Of a stretch of DNA of 64,000 nucleotides, positions 37,323-45,690 are shown in pieces (within the stretch, counting starts at the first letter, position 1; each line of letters begins with the position of its first letter). Both the position numbers and the translations under genes were made by a program. The notes beneath the pieces were generated by a model. The model ran no database searches. It was not told the origin of the DNA and saw only the letters and a list, made by a program, of their open reading frames with translations. The DNA comes from CAZMHL01 sp045605445 (GTDB taxonomy: Bacteria > Bacillota > Clostridia > RGIG6154): positions 186,001 to 250,000 of the forward strand of contig JAZUPZ010000030.1 of assembly GCA_045605445.1 (NCBI GenBank). The letters run 5' to 3'.

Positions 37323-37595
37323 ATGTTGCATGAATATCTGGCTAATTAATTGTGTAATAACAAGTCATTAGGTGCGTTGACATATTTACTTGAAAAAGGA
37401 AGAGAATTTGAATTTTCATATAAAGGAACCTTATGTTTTATTTCTCGCTCGGAAACACAAAAAGAAGTTTCAATTTGGGTTGATAAGCAAGAGTATGCTT
37501 TCGATAATATTGATGATTTGGCTGAATCGAAAATTTTTGATGATAAAACATTGTTGGATATATGGAATGAAATTGAAGTTGAAACCTTGTTTTAA
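37323..37595 (+). pseudogene. Short gene with in-frame stop near its start
   Basis: A ribosome-site-like AAAGGAAG is followed by ATG at 37323 and eight codons (MLHEYLAN), then TAA at 37347. In the same frame the ORF continues from TTG 37350 for 81 residues (ending NEIEVETLF). Either a nonsense mutation interrupted the gene, or the TTG is its real start. The protein is acidic and of unknown function. Confidence 0.45.
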
Positions 37596-37607
37596 GTAGG
37601 TGATGTT

Positions 37608-37970
37608 ATGAAATATGGAGTAAAAGTTATACTTACATATTCTGTTGAACCCGATAACAGGAAATTTTATGAAGAATCAATTTATCTTGTTGACGCAGAA
37701 TCTTTTGAAGATGCTTACGAAAAAGCAGAAGAATATACAATAGGATTTGATTTGGAACATACAAATCCAAAAGGTCAAAAAGTAAAAACAGAAAAGATAG
37801 ATTTTGTTGATTGCTTTCTTACTTTGGACGAAGAAAATGGAGTGCAGGAAATTTATTCTACAACATTTAAAAACAAATCTTTTTTATCAGATGAAGATTT
37901 TTATGAAGCAATTACAAATCAATGTAATACAGAAGAAATGTATGATTTAAGATACGATGAATTTAATTGA
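37608..37970 (+). CDS. Possible DUF4288-family protein
   Basis: A 120-residue acidic protein with ribosome site AAGTAGGTG. The pattern of a short beta-rich N-terminus (YGVKVILTYSVE), then YEESIYLVDAESFEDAYEKAEEY, resembles DUF4288 proteins of unknown function. It follows the broken ORF by 12 bases and ends before a 126-base gap that has no gene. The family match is tentative. Confidence 0.5.
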   Translation: MKYGVKVILTYSVEPDNRKFYEESIYLVDAESFEDAYEKAEEYTIGFDLEHTNPKGQKVKTEKIDFVDCFLTLDEENGVQEIYSTTFKNKSFLSDEDFYEAITNQCNTEEMYDLRYDEFN

Positions 37971-38096
37971 AGTATATAATTTACTCGTTTCAAATCTATA
38001 AAACTTAAAACATCAGCTTGCCGGTTTTAAATAGCTTGAATTTGTTTTTTTTATATGTTATACTGATATAAATAAATTATTAAGCAGAGGTTTATT

Positions 38097-38582
38097 ATGG
38101 ACAAGATAGTTGAAATTTTAGTAAAAAAAGAAAACACAATAGCAAATATACTTGTAAAATATGCTTTGTGGGGCGTTGCTTTTGCTCTTGCAGCAGTGTC
38201 GCTTTTTGCAATTCCACATGTAGGCGCGGTTGTTTGTGTTGCGGTTATTTATGCAGCATTTAAGGTTAATCAGAGGCTTGATGTGGAATATGAATATGTT
38301 TATGTTAACGGGGATATGGATATTGACAGAATTTTTTCAAAAACAATCAGAAAGAAATTTATTTCAATTGAATTGAACCGAATTGTAGCAATCGGAAAAA
38401 GTCATAATGAAAACATAAAAAAACTGTCTTATAACTGTAAAGTAACAGATGCTACATCAGGAAGCAATGAAGAAGTTTACGCGGTAATTTATAACGGAGC
38501 AGAGGGCAGAAAAAAGCTTTTGATCGACGGTTGTGAAATTGTTGACTTGTATAAAGCTCTTATTCCGGAGAAGGTATTTTAA
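38097..38582 (+). CDS. DUF6106-like two-helix membrane protein
   Basis: A 161-residue protein with two central hydrophobic helices (about 22-42 and 47-62), then a soluble domain. The ATG at 38097 follows AGCAGAGG. It resembles small conserved proteins of Clostridia (DUF6106-like). Its stop overlaps the next ATG (TAATG at 38580), so it is translated with nnrD. Confidence 0.7.
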   Translation: MDKIVEILVKKENTIANILVKYALWGVAFALAAVSLFAIPHVGAVVCVAVIYAAFKVNQRLDVEYEYVYVNGDMDIDRIFSKTIRKKFISIELNRIVAIGKSHNENIKKLSYNCKVTDATSGSNEEVYAVIYNGAEGRKKLLIDGCEIVDLYKALIPEKVF

Positions 38583-39448
38583 TGCCTATTACAAAAGATA
38601 TTGTAAAAAAGCTTCTGCCTGTGTATAAGGCAGAACAGCACAAATATGACAGAGGAAAAATAATGATTATAGGCGGAAGCACAGGAATGACCGGGGCTCC
38701 GTCTTTGTCTGCCGGTGCTGCACTTCGTTCGGGTTGTGGAATGGTTACAGTTGGAATTCCCGAATCATTGAATCATATAATTGAAATAAAATTAACAGAG
38801 GCAATGTCTTATCCGTTGCCCGATTCTTTCGGACAGCTTGCGCCCGGAGCATACCGCAGTGCCCTTGAGTTTGCCCGTAAATGTAATTGTGCAGTAATCG
38901 GTCCCGGTGCGGGAAGAGGCAGGGGCACGAAAGAAATGGTTACACATTTTCTGAGAGATTACAGCGGAACGCTTTTGATAGATGCTGACGGACTGAACGT
39001 TCTGTCAGACAGCTTGTATAATCTTAAAAAAACAGAACCGGAAGTAATACTTACTCCTCATATGGGCGAGTTTTCAAGGCTTATCGGTCTTTCTTCAGAG
39101 GAAATATTGAATAACAGAGAAAAAATTGCAGCGGAATTTGCAGAAAAGTATAATGTAGTTCTTGTTCTGAAGGGGAAAAATACGGTTGTTACTAACGGAA
39201 ATGATGTTTATGTGAATACAACCGGAAATGAAGGAATGGCAACGGGAGGCAGCGGTGATGTGCTTGCCGGCGTAATTGCCGCCTTGTCTGCTCAGGGACT
39301 TTCCGCTGTTGATGCTGCAACGGCCGGAGTTTATATTCACGGTCTTGCGGGAGATATGGCAAAAGAAAGGAAATCGGTTTATTCTCTTATTGCTTCGGAT
39401 ATAATTGAAAATCTTCCGGAGGCATTTAAGAATATTACGGAGGCATAA
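38582..39448 (+). CDS. nnrD: ADP-dependent NAD(P)H-hydrate dehydratase
   Basis: Repairs hydrated NADH and NADPH by an ADP-dependent dehydration. The 288-residue protein has the family's Gly-rich segments (GPGAGRGRG), LIDADGLNVLS, LTPHMGEFSRL and the catalytic TGGSGDVLAG. Only the dehydratase half is present; there is no N-terminal epimerase (NnrE). The start overlaps the upstream stop. Alanine racemase follows 2 bases later, a frequent Firmicute neighbour. Confidence 0.93.
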   Translation: MPITKDIVKKLLPVYKAEQHKYDRGKIMIIGGSTGMTGAPSLSAGAALRSGCGMVTVGIPESLNHIIEIKLTEAMSYPLPDSFGQLAPGAYRSALEFARKCNCAVIGPGAGRGRGTKEMVTHFLRDYSGTLLIDADGLNVLSDSLYNLKKTEPEVILTPHMGEFSRLIGLSSEEILNNREKIAAEFAEKYNVVLVLKGKNTVVTNGNDVYVNTTGNEGMATGGSGDVLAGVIAALSAQGLSAVDAATAGVYIHGLAGDMAKERKSVYSLIASDIIENLPEAFKNITEA

Positions 39449-39450
39449 AA

Positions 39451-40626
39451 ATGGAATATAAGCAGCGAAATTGGGCTGAAATCAAATTAGATAACTTAAA
39501 GCACAATGTTGAGCGGATAAAGGAAACAATTTCAAATAACGCTAAAATTTTAGGTGTAATAAAGGCTGACGGATACGGAACCGGAAGTGTCAGAGCGGCA
39601 GAGGTTTTAAGAGAATGCGGCGTTGATTTTTTTGCCGTTGCCTGCGTAGAAGAAGCAATAGCTTTAAGAAATGCAGGAGCAAAGGAAGATATTCTTATTT
39701 TAGGATATACAGGAGATAAATATCTTAAGGAAATTTTTGACTATGATATTACGCCAACAGTTTTTGATAAAGCTTTTGCAAAGAGTCTTTCAGATTATGC
39801 AGTAAAAAGAAATAAAAAAATTAAAATTCATATTAAGCTTGATACGGGAATGGGAAGAATAGGTTTTCTCACCAACCCGGATCATATTGAAAAAACCTCA
39901 GAGGAAATTCTTGAAATTTCATCATTGCCCATGCTTGAAATTGAGGGTATATTTACTCATTTTGCTCTTGCTGACGATGAAAATACAGCTTACACGGAAA
40001 GTCAGTTTGAAAGATTTATGAAAGTAAATGAAGAACTGAAAGCAAGGGGACTTGATATAAAAATAAAACATTGCGCAAACAGTGCCGCAATAATGATGTA
40101 TCCCAAAACTCATCTTGATATGGTTCGACCGGGTATAATTCTGTACGGCTGTTATCCTTCGCCTTATCTTGAAGGAAAGAAATTTGAACTGAAGCCCGTA
40201 ATGGAATTCAAAACAAAAATAATAAATTTAAAAGAGGTTGAACCGGGCTGTGCCATAAGCTACGGATGCACTTTTGTAACAGAAAGAAAATCGAAAATAG
40301 CAACAATCCCTGTTGGTTATGCAGACGGACTTTCCAGAAACCTGAGCGGTAAATACTCAGTTCTTGTAAATGGACAATATGCACCAATCGTTGGAAGAAT
40401 TTGTATGGATCAGTGTATGATTGACGTTACAGATGTCAATAATATAAGTACAGAAGACGAGGTTGTAATTTTCGGAGAACAGAAAGGTGTTAAAAATCCA
40501 ATTGAAAAAATGGCGGAAATACTGGGAACAATAAACTATGAAATTCTTTGCGACATAGGAAAAAGAGTTCCAAGAGTTTATTTTAAAAACGGCGAACCCG
40601 TTGAAATACAAAGTCTTGTTTTCTGA
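39451..40626 (+). CDS. alr: Alanine racemase
   Basis: Converts L- to D-alanine for the cell wall using pyridoxal phosphate. The 391 residues contain the PLP lysine motif VIKADGYG near 36-43 and the catalytic tyrosine in AISYGCTF near 269-276. NSAAIMM and RPGIILYG also fit the family. The ATG follows GGAGGCATAAAA. It is the central chromosomal gene of the nnrD-alr-mazEF block. Confidence 0.95.
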   Translation: MEYKQRNWAEIKLDNLKHNVERIKETISNNAKILGVIKADGYGTGSVRAAEVLRECGVDFFAVACVEEAIALRNAGAKEDILILGYTGDKYLKEIFDYDITPTVFDKAFAKSLSDYAVKRNKKIKIHIKLDTGMGRIGFLTNPDHIEKTSEEILEISSLPMLEIEGIFTHFALADDENTAYTESQFERFMKVNEELKARGLDIKIKHCANSAAIMMYPKTHLDMVRPGIILYGCYPSPYLEGKKFELKPVMEFKTKIINLKEVEPGCAISYGCTFVTERKSKIATIPVGYADGLSRNLSGKYSVLVNGQYAPIVGRICMDQCMIDVTDVNNISTEDEVVIFGEQKGVKNPIEKMAEILGTINYEILCDIGKRVPRVYFKNGEPVEIQSLVF

Positions 40627-40698
40627 TTTTAACGAAAGGAGCCAATTTTGCATATAATTGTTATTGACCTGAATTGATGAAATGTGTATAATTGTATG

Positions 40699-40724
40699 TA
40701 GGTAGCACATAATAAAAGAGCTAC
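40699..40724 (+). promoter_or_regulatory. Inverted repeat upstream of the MazE-like gene
   Basis: GGTAGC and GCTACC (about 40701-40724) form a hairpin in the 126-base gap between alr and the antitoxin gene. It could be an operator or attenuator. Little more can be said. Confidence 0.3.
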
Positions 40725-40752
40725 CCAGTATAGAGTGTCGGGGGCAGGTATA

Positions 40753-41022
40753 ATGTCACAATTCAGGAAAATACAGCTTGAAATTCCCCAGAGCCTGCTT
40801 GACGAGGTTAATGAAATTGCAGAATCCCGGGGGGAGAAGGCAGATGAAATCGTAAGCAAAGCTTTAAGGAGTTATATAAGGAATTTTAACAAGCTGAAAG
40901 CCGGATATAAAGATATGGCGCAAATAAATGAAGAATATGCCGAAATGTGTTTGAATGCTGACAACGAAGCGTTGGCAGTATGTGAGGAAAAACTTTCGGA
41001 GAGTGAAAACAGTGATTGTTAA
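40753..41022 (+). CDS. MazE-like ribbon-helix-helix antitoxin
   Basis: An 89-residue antitoxin of the NdoAI type. It starts MSQFRKIQLEIPQSLLDEVNEIAES, with a ribbon-helix-helix DNA-binding N-terminus and an acidic C-terminal tail that would cover the toxin. ATG 40753 is preferred (40735 would be an upstream alternative). Its last 11 bases overlap the toxin gene. Confidence 0.85.
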   Translation: MSQFRKIQLEIPQSLLDEVNEIAESRGEKADEIVSKALRSYIRNFNKLKAGYKDMAQINEEYAEMCLNADNEALAVCEEKLSESENSDC

Positions 41023-41362
41023 AAGAGGAGAAATTTATTATGCCGATCTGAGCCCGGTTGTAGGTTCCGAACAAGGAGGAATAAGACCTGTTCTTATAGT
41101 CCAGAACGATGTCGGAAATAAATACAGCCCAACGGTGATAGCGGCAGCAATAACGTCTCAGATAAATAAGGCAAAAATGCCTACTCACATTGAAATTGAT
41201 GCAAGAGAATACGGCCTTGCAAAGGATTCTGTTATTCTTCTTGAACAGGTACGAACGATAGATAAAAAAAGACTTAAGGAAAAAATAGGAAAAATTGATG
41301 ATAAACTAATGGAAAAGGTAAACGATGCTTTGGTTATAAGCTTCGGTTTAATTGAGGTCTAA
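41012..41362 (+). CDS. mazF: MazF/NdoA endoribonuclease toxin
   Basis: An mRNA interferase of 116 residues. The GTG at 41012 gives MIVKRGEIYYADLSPVVGSEQGG, the standard N-terminus; GGAGAG lies upstream, and the start overlaps the antitoxin. The GIRPVLIVQND and MPTHIEI segments are typical. It would cleave mRNA when freed. In Firmicutes the ndoAI-ndoA pair often follows alr, as here. Confidence 0.92.
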   Translation: MIVKRGEIYYADLSPVVGSEQGGIRPVLIVQNDVGNKYSPTVIAAAITSQINKAKMPTHIEIDAREYGLAKDSVILLEQVRTIDKKRLKEKIGKIDDKLMEKVNDALVISFGLIEV

Positions 41363-41374
41363 GGAGGAAATTTT

Positions 41375-41797
41375 ATGAGTAGAAAAAGGTTTTTAGTAAC
41401 AGTTCTTGTAATAGCTCTTACTTTGTGTATGGCTGTTACATATCTGGTATATGCACAGCCGGGAACCGACTCAGATCCTGTTATATCTTTAAGCTATCTT
41501 AAAAGTGTGTTTAAGCCCGAAGTAAAAGAGGAGCTTACGTTTAAAGTAGTTAATGTAGGTGCCGGTCAGGCGCTTATCTGCGACGGAGGAACAGAGCTTA
41601 TTCTGCGAATGGGAACTGCAAATGCCATTGCAACAACAAAAGGCGGACTTGCAGATGTTACTGCAGGCTACGATGTTTCAGACGGGGCAGTGATCAGCGG
41701 CAATCATCATCTTATTGTTCCTCTTGGTGACGGTCGTGGTGCTATGGCTGTAACAGATTGTATATTTATGATTAAGGGAACTTACACAATTCAGTAA
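41375..41797 (+). CDS. Exported hypothetical protein
   Basis: A 140-residue protein with a signal peptide or N-terminal anchor (VTVLVIALTLCMAVTYLVYA). The mature part is beta-rich: VVNVGAGQALICDGGTELILRMG and GAVISGNHHLIVPLGDGRGAMAVTDCIFMIKGTY. It resembles conserved secreted proteins of Clostridia of unknown function. A terminator follows five bases after the stop. Confidence 0.65.
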   Translation: MSRKRFLVTVLVIALTLCMAVTYLVYAQPGTDSDPVISLSYLKSVFKPEVKEELTFKVVNVGAGQALICDGGTELILRMGTANAIATTKGGLADVTAGYDVSDGAVISGNHHLIVPLGDGRGAMAVTDCIFMIKGTYTIQ

Positions 41798-41801
41798 AAT
41801 C

Positions 41802-41837
41802 AAAGAGTTAATCCAAAAACGGGTTAACTCTTTTTTT
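41802..41837 (+). terminator. Rho-independent terminator
   Basis: AAAGAGTTAA paired with TTAACTCTTT (41802-41811, 41824-41833) followed by a T run. It ends the nnrD-alr-mazEF-exported gene transcript. Confidence 0.85.
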
Positions 41838-41896
41838 GTTGCAAATTTTAGCACATAAAAATAAAACTGTGTTCATATTCTTTAACGGTGATAATT

Positions 41897-42220
41897 ATGA
41901 GAAATAAAATAGCAGGAGAGGACGTTCTTCAGTTAAATATAAATGGAGTAAAGTTCGGAAGAATAAAGTACTATACCCCGGCAGGAAGAATGGAAGAGGA
42001 ATTGCTCAATAATGCGGCTTTTAGAAATCTTATGGAAAAGTATAAGGGGATATATGTTTCAAAGCCTGATGAAAACACTAAAATATTTGCAATGAAATTC
42101 AGCTTTGGTGAAGACGAGCTCCCATTTATGAATGCGATAGATAACGTAACCTTTTCCGACGGATTCGTAATAGTTGGTATAGACAAAAACCGTATGGAAT
42201 ATTTTATGCCGGTGTTTTAG
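41897..42220 (+). CDS. Small hypothetical protein
   Basis: A 107-residue protein; ATG 41897 is preferred to the upstream start at 41888. It is mostly mixed alpha/beta with no recognised domain (INGVKFGRIKYY, FSFGEDELPF). It is monocistronic, with the mazEF-side terminator upstream and a weak one downstream. Confidence 0.5.
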   Translation: MRNKIAGEDVLQLNINGVKFGRIKYYTPAGRMEEELLNNAAFRNLMEKYKGIYVSKPDENTKIFAMKFSFGEDELPFMNAIDNVTFSDGFVIVGIDKNRMEYFMPVF

Positions 42221-42258
42221 CGCTTGTTTTACAGAAAAACAGAAAACGAAGTGAAAAT

Positions 42259-42294
42259 AAGAATAAGGACATCAACCGATGACCTTATTCTTTC
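42259..42294 (+). terminator. Likely terminator
   Basis: AAGAATAAGG/CCTTATTCTT with an inner CATC/GATG pair (42259-42292). The T tract is short. Downstream, 42295-42509 has no gene other than the leader of the fumarase operon. Confidence 0.5.
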
Positions 42295-42509
42295 AATATA
42301 TCGCATAATTACCATAGATGTAAAGAAAAAACAAAATAATTGCTTTTTTTAAAATTGTGTTATATAATATTGACAAATTGGACTATAGCTTTTATTTATA
42401 AAGGATATATATGTGTTGGTTACGCAGGGTGAATTGCAGCAAGCCCTAAAAATTAATATTCTTGATAGAATATACAACCTACCACAAAACAACAAACGGG
42501 AGAAATTTT

Positions 42510-43349
42510 ATGCGTGAAATTGATTCAAAACTTATCACTGAAGCGGTGAAAAAATTATGTATTGAGGCAAATTGTCATTTAAGCAGTGATATGAAGGAAT
42601 GTATTTCAAACTTTTATGAGAATGAAACTTGGCCTCAGGCAAAAGAAATATTAGAACGTATTATTGAAAACTATCAGATTGCAGACGAAAAAAAACAACC
42701 TGTTTGTCAGGATACAGGGGTTGCATGTGTATTTTTAAAAATTGGACAGGATGTGCATATAAACGGTGATGTTACCGAGGCTGTAAACGAGGGCGTCCGA
42801 CAAGGATATGATGAAGGATACCTCAGAAAAAGTGTGGTTCGCGACCCGCTTGACAGAGTGAACACGGGCGACAATACTCCTGCGATGCTTTATTTTGAAA
42901 TTGTTCCGGGAGATAAAATTGAAATTACGGTTGCTCCTAAGGGCTTTGGCAGTGAGAATATGAGCAAAATTGCAATGCTCAGGCCTTCAGACGGGTTGCA
43001 GGGAGTAAAGGATTTTGTAATAAAAACTGTTGAAGAAGCCGGTCCTAACCCTTGCCCTCCTGTTGTTGTAGGTGTAGGCATAGGCGGAACCTTTGACAAG
43101 GTTGCTTTTCTTGCAAAAAAAGCTCTTCTTCGTCCGGTAAATATCCCTAATGGCGATGCTTTTTATGCCAATCTTGAAAAAGAACTGCTTAATGAAATAA
43201 ATAACCTTGGTATCGGACCGCAGGGATTTGGCGGCAGAACCACAGCACTTGCTGTTAACATTGAACAGTATCCTACTCATATTGCCGGATTACCTGTTGC
43301 TGTCAACATAAACTGTCATGTTACCAGACATCGGACGGAGGTGATATAA
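42510..43349 (+). CDS. Fumarate hydratase, alpha subunit
   Basis: Class I Fe-S fumarase, N-terminal subunit (279 residues). ATG 42510 is preferred: the longer frame from 42462 begins in a leader, and CGGGAG precedes 42510. VCQDTGVACVF and DNTPAMLYFEIVPGD are characteristic. Together with the beta subunit it interconverts fumarate and malate, probably with a 4Fe-4S cluster. The two-subunit form is common in anaerobes. Confidence 0.92.
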   Translation: MREIDSKLITEAVKKLCIEANCHLSSDMKECISNFYENETWPQAKEILERIIENYQIADEKKQPVCQDTGVACVFLKIGQDVHINGDVTEAVNEGVRQGYDEGYLRKSVVRDPLDRVNTGDNTPAMLYFEIVPGDKIEITVAPKGFGSENMSKIAMLRPSDGLQGVKDFVIKTVEEAGPNPCPPVVVGVGIGGTFDKVAFLAKKALLRPVNIPNGDAFYANLEKELLNEINNLGIGPQGFGGRTTALAVNIEQYPTHIAGLPVAVNINCHVTRHRTEVI

Positions 43350-43910
43350 ATGGCTGTTTCCATTAAAACACCACTGACTCGGCAGGATGTAAAAAATTTG
43401 AAGGCAGGAGACAGTTGCCTGATATCGGGCGTAATTTATACCGCAAGAGATGCAGCTCACAAGCGTTTGTGTGAACTTATTGCAGAGGGTAAAGAATTGC
43501 CCTTTGACGTTAAAAACAGTATAATCTATTTTGTAGGTCCTACACCCGCAAAACCGGGACAGACTATAGGCTCCGCAGGACCTACAACCTCGTATCGTAT
43601 GGATGCATACAGCCCTGTAATGATTGCTCAGGGGCTTACAGGTATGATTGGCAAAGGCAAACGAGGTCCTGAGGTTGTTGATGCTATGAAAGAACACGGC
43701 GCTGTATATTTCGGGGCAATCGGCGGTTGCGGAGCACTTCTTGGCAAATGTATTAAAAAAGCGGAGATTGTTGCATATGATGACCTTGGCGCCGAGGCTA
43801 TCCGCAGACTTGAGGTAGAGGATTTTCCTGCAATTGTTATAATTGACAGTTATGGAAATAATCTTTATGAAATCGGAAGAGAAAATTATCTTGCTCAAAA
43901 AAGACAATAA
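43350..43910 (+). CDS. Fumarate hydratase, beta subunit
   Basis: A 186-residue C-terminal subunit of the same class I fumarase, immediately after the alpha stop, with GGAGGTGAT as ribosome site. GPTPAKPGQTIGSAGPTTSYRMD is the conserved family region. A strong terminator follows. Confidence 0.93.
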   Translation: MAVSIKTPLTRQDVKNLKAGDSCLISGVIYTARDAAHKRLCELIAEGKELPFDVKNSIIYFVGPTPAKPGQTIGSAGPTTSYRMDAYSPVMIAQGLTGMIGKGKRGPEVVDAMKEHGAVYFGAIGGCGALLGKCIKKAEIVAYDDLGAEAIRRLEVEDFPAIVIIDSYGNNLYEIGRENYLAQKRQ

Positions 43911-43919
43911 TATCAGTAG

Positions 43920-43956
43920 AATTCAAGGCACGTTTGTATAGAACGTGCCTTGAATT
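43920..43956 (+). terminator. Terminator after the fumarase operon
   Basis: A perfect 14-base inverted repeat AATTCAAGGCACGT/ACGTGCCTTGAATT (43920-43933 with 43943-43956), strongly stable. Only a short T run follows. Confidence 0.7.
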
Positions 43957-44007
43957 GTTGTATAAGGAAAACCACCGGCAACTTTTCTAACGCTTTTTGC
44001 TCACTTT

Positions 44008-44022
44008 GAGTTCAAGTCTCTT
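44008..44022. repeat. Inverted copy of tRNA T-arm sequence
   Basis: TTCAAGTCTCTT (44011-44022) is the exact inverse of AAGAGACTTGAA (44080-44091) in the tRNA-Leu 3' half. A short remnant of a tRNA T-arm next to the tRNA fragment may reflect an earlier recombination, or chance. Confidence 0.35.
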
Positions 44023-44038
44023 TTGTTAAAAATAAAAC

Positions 44039-44062
44039 AAAAGTGCCCTAAAGGACACTTTT
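44039..44062 (-). terminator. Original terminator of the disrupted tRNA-Leu
   Basis: On the minus strand AAAAGTG/CACTTTT (44056-44062 with 44039-44045) encloses a CCTTTAGG-type apex and is followed by TTTTGTTTTATTTTT. It lies just after the tRNA 3' half and fits its original transcript end. Confidence 0.65.
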
Positions 44063-44068
44063 ATTTTA

Positions 44069-44120
44069 TGGTGCGGGTGAAGAGACTTGAATTCCCACGC
44101 CTTGCGACACAAGAACCTAA
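44069..44120 (-). tRNA. 3' half of a disrupted tRNA-Leu(UAG)
   Basis: The minus strand carries the T-arm, variable arm and acceptor 3' strand of a tRNA-Leu, ending CACCCGC-A-CCA. Its first eight bases (plus-strand GAACCTAA, 44113-44120) are the anticodon-loop/stem junction and repeat at 53776-53783. The acceptor sequence CACCCGC pairs with GCGGGTG of the 5' half at 53810-53816. Joining both halves gives an 85-base tRNA with anticodon UAG, so one gene was split by an insertion. This half on its own has no function. Confidence 0.85.
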
Positions 44121-44243
44121 TGGTTATATAGCATATGTGAAAGAATTATTTTCTTTTGCATATGCTATTTTTTAGCCAATATCAAAAAGGGTAATATGCA
44201 AATGCAATATTCTTATTTTAAAATATATGTTAGTCTTTTTTGT

Positions 44244-44308
44244 CTTAATGCAATCTTAATGCGGATATTCAACCGTTAATGCCATCTTAAAATATATTAT
44301 GATACAAT
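44244..44308 (+). promoter_or_regulatory. PhoB/KdpE-type operator and -10 box before ktrB
   Basis: Four half-sites in two pairs: CTTAATGC at 44244 and 44255, then GTTAATGC at 44275 and CTTAAAAT at 44286. Each pair is 11 bases apart and the pairs start 31 bases apart, i.e. about three helical turns. This is the typical geometry of OmpR/PhoB-family response regulators. TACAAT at 44303-44308 is a plausible -10 box without a good -35, as for an activated promoter. A KdpE-like regulator is encoded downstream. Confidence 0.6.
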
Positions 44309-44348
44309 GATAATAGAAAAAAGATACACTTGATTGGTGGTTTTGATT

Positions 44349-45677
44349 ATGGATGCAAAAATAAAGAAGCATTTGTCTTCTTCTCAGATAATAATATTCG
44401 GTTTTGCAGGAGCAATAATATTAGGCACAATTCTTTTAATGCTCCCGATATCGTCAGCAAGCGGAAATATGACACCCTTTTCAGACGCACTCTTTACATC
44501 AACATCTGCGGTGTGTGTAACAGGGCTTGTGGTACATGACACAGCAACGCACTGGTCAATGTTCGGGCAGTTTATAATCCTTTTGCTTATTCAGGTTGGA
44601 GGTCTTGGAATTGTAACCTTGTCTGTTGCAATGGCGATGCTTGCAGGAAGAAAAATAAGTCTTATGCAAAGAAGCACATTGCAGGATGCAATATCCGCAC
44701 CAAAGGTCGGCGGAATTGTAAGGCTCACAGGATTTATTCTTAAAACAACATTCTTAATTGAGCTTATAGGTGCAATTTTACTTTCAACAGTATTTTGCAA
44801 AGAGTTTGGGTTAAAAGGTGTATGGCTCGGAATATTCCACTCTGTTTCGGCATTTTGTAATGCAGGCTTTGACTTGATGGGTGCAAAATCACCGTTCTCA
44901 TCGCTGACATCCTACTCCGCACAGCCTTTAATAAATGCAGTTATAATGCTTCTCATTATCATAGGCGGCATTGGTTTTCTTGTATGGGAAGATGTAAAAA
45001 CAAACAAGCATCATATAAAAAAATACCGTATGCAGACAAAGGTTGTATTATCGTCAACACTGTTTTTAATAATCGCACCTGCAATATATTTTTACTTTGC
45101 AGAGTTTAACGGATTACCACTAAACGAAAGAATATTAAATTCTATGTTTCAGTCGGTAACACCGAGGACAGCAGGCTTTAATACAGCGGACTTAACTCAA
45201 TTAACAGGAACTGGTCAGATAATTACAATTATTTTAATGCTGATTGGCGGTTCTCCCGGCTCGACTGCCGGAGGTATGAAAACAACAACTGCTGCAGTGC
45301 TTATCTTCTCTATGATATCTGTATTCAGAAAGAAGGACGATGTTGAGTGCTTTGGCAGACGGATAGAAGATTCAACACTTAAAACTGCATCAGCAATACT
45401 GTTAATGTATTTTATTCTGTTTTTAACAGGCGGACTTATTATAAGCGGGGTTGAAAAGCTTCCTCTTATGGAGTGCTTGTTTGAAACAGCATCGGCAATA
45501 GGCACGGTAGGTCTTACACTTGGCATTACACCTACTCTCGGAACTGTATCAAGAATCGTTTTAATAGGTCTTATGTTCTTTGGAAGAGTTGGCGGACTTA
45601 CCCTTATATTTGCAGCACTATCAAAAAAACAGCAGAATATATCAAAAAAACCACAGGAAAGAATTACCGTAGGTTAA
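44349..45677 (+). CDS. ktrB: KtrB/TrkH-family potassium transporter
   Basis: Potassium-translocating membrane subunit, 442 residues. ATG 44349 is preferred over TTG 44334. It shows the four-fold M1-P-M2 architecture with selectivity-like loops such as TSTSAVCVTGL, SVSAFCNAGF, SVTPRTAGFNT and SAIGTVGLT. It works with the cytoplasmic gating subunit encoded next. An operator for a PhoB-type regulator precedes it. Family assignment to KtrB rather than TrkH follows from its size and the small KtrA-like partner. Confidence 0.9.
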   Translation: MDAKIKKHLSSSQIIIFGFAGAIILGTILLMLPISSASGNMTPFSDALFTSTSAVCVTGLVVHDTATHWSMFGQFIILLLIQVGGLGIVTLSVAMAMLAGRKISLMQRSTLQDAISAPKVGGIVRLTGFILKTTFLIELIGAILLSTVFCKEFGLKGVWLGIFHSVSAFCNAGFDLMGAKSPFSSLTSYSAQPLINAVIMLLIIIGGIGFLVWEDVKTNKHHIKKYRMQTKVVLSSTLFLIIAPAIYFYFAEFNGLPLNERILNSMFQSVTPRTAGFNTADLTQLTGTGQIITIILMLIGGSPGSTAGGMKTTTAAVLIFSMISVFRKKDDVECFGRRIEDSTLKTASAILLMYFILFLTGGLIISGVEKLPLMECLFETASAIGTVGLTLGITPTLGTVSRIVLIGLMFFGRVGGLTLIFAALSKKQQNISKKPQERITVG

Positions 45678-45690
45678 GGAGGAATTTAAT

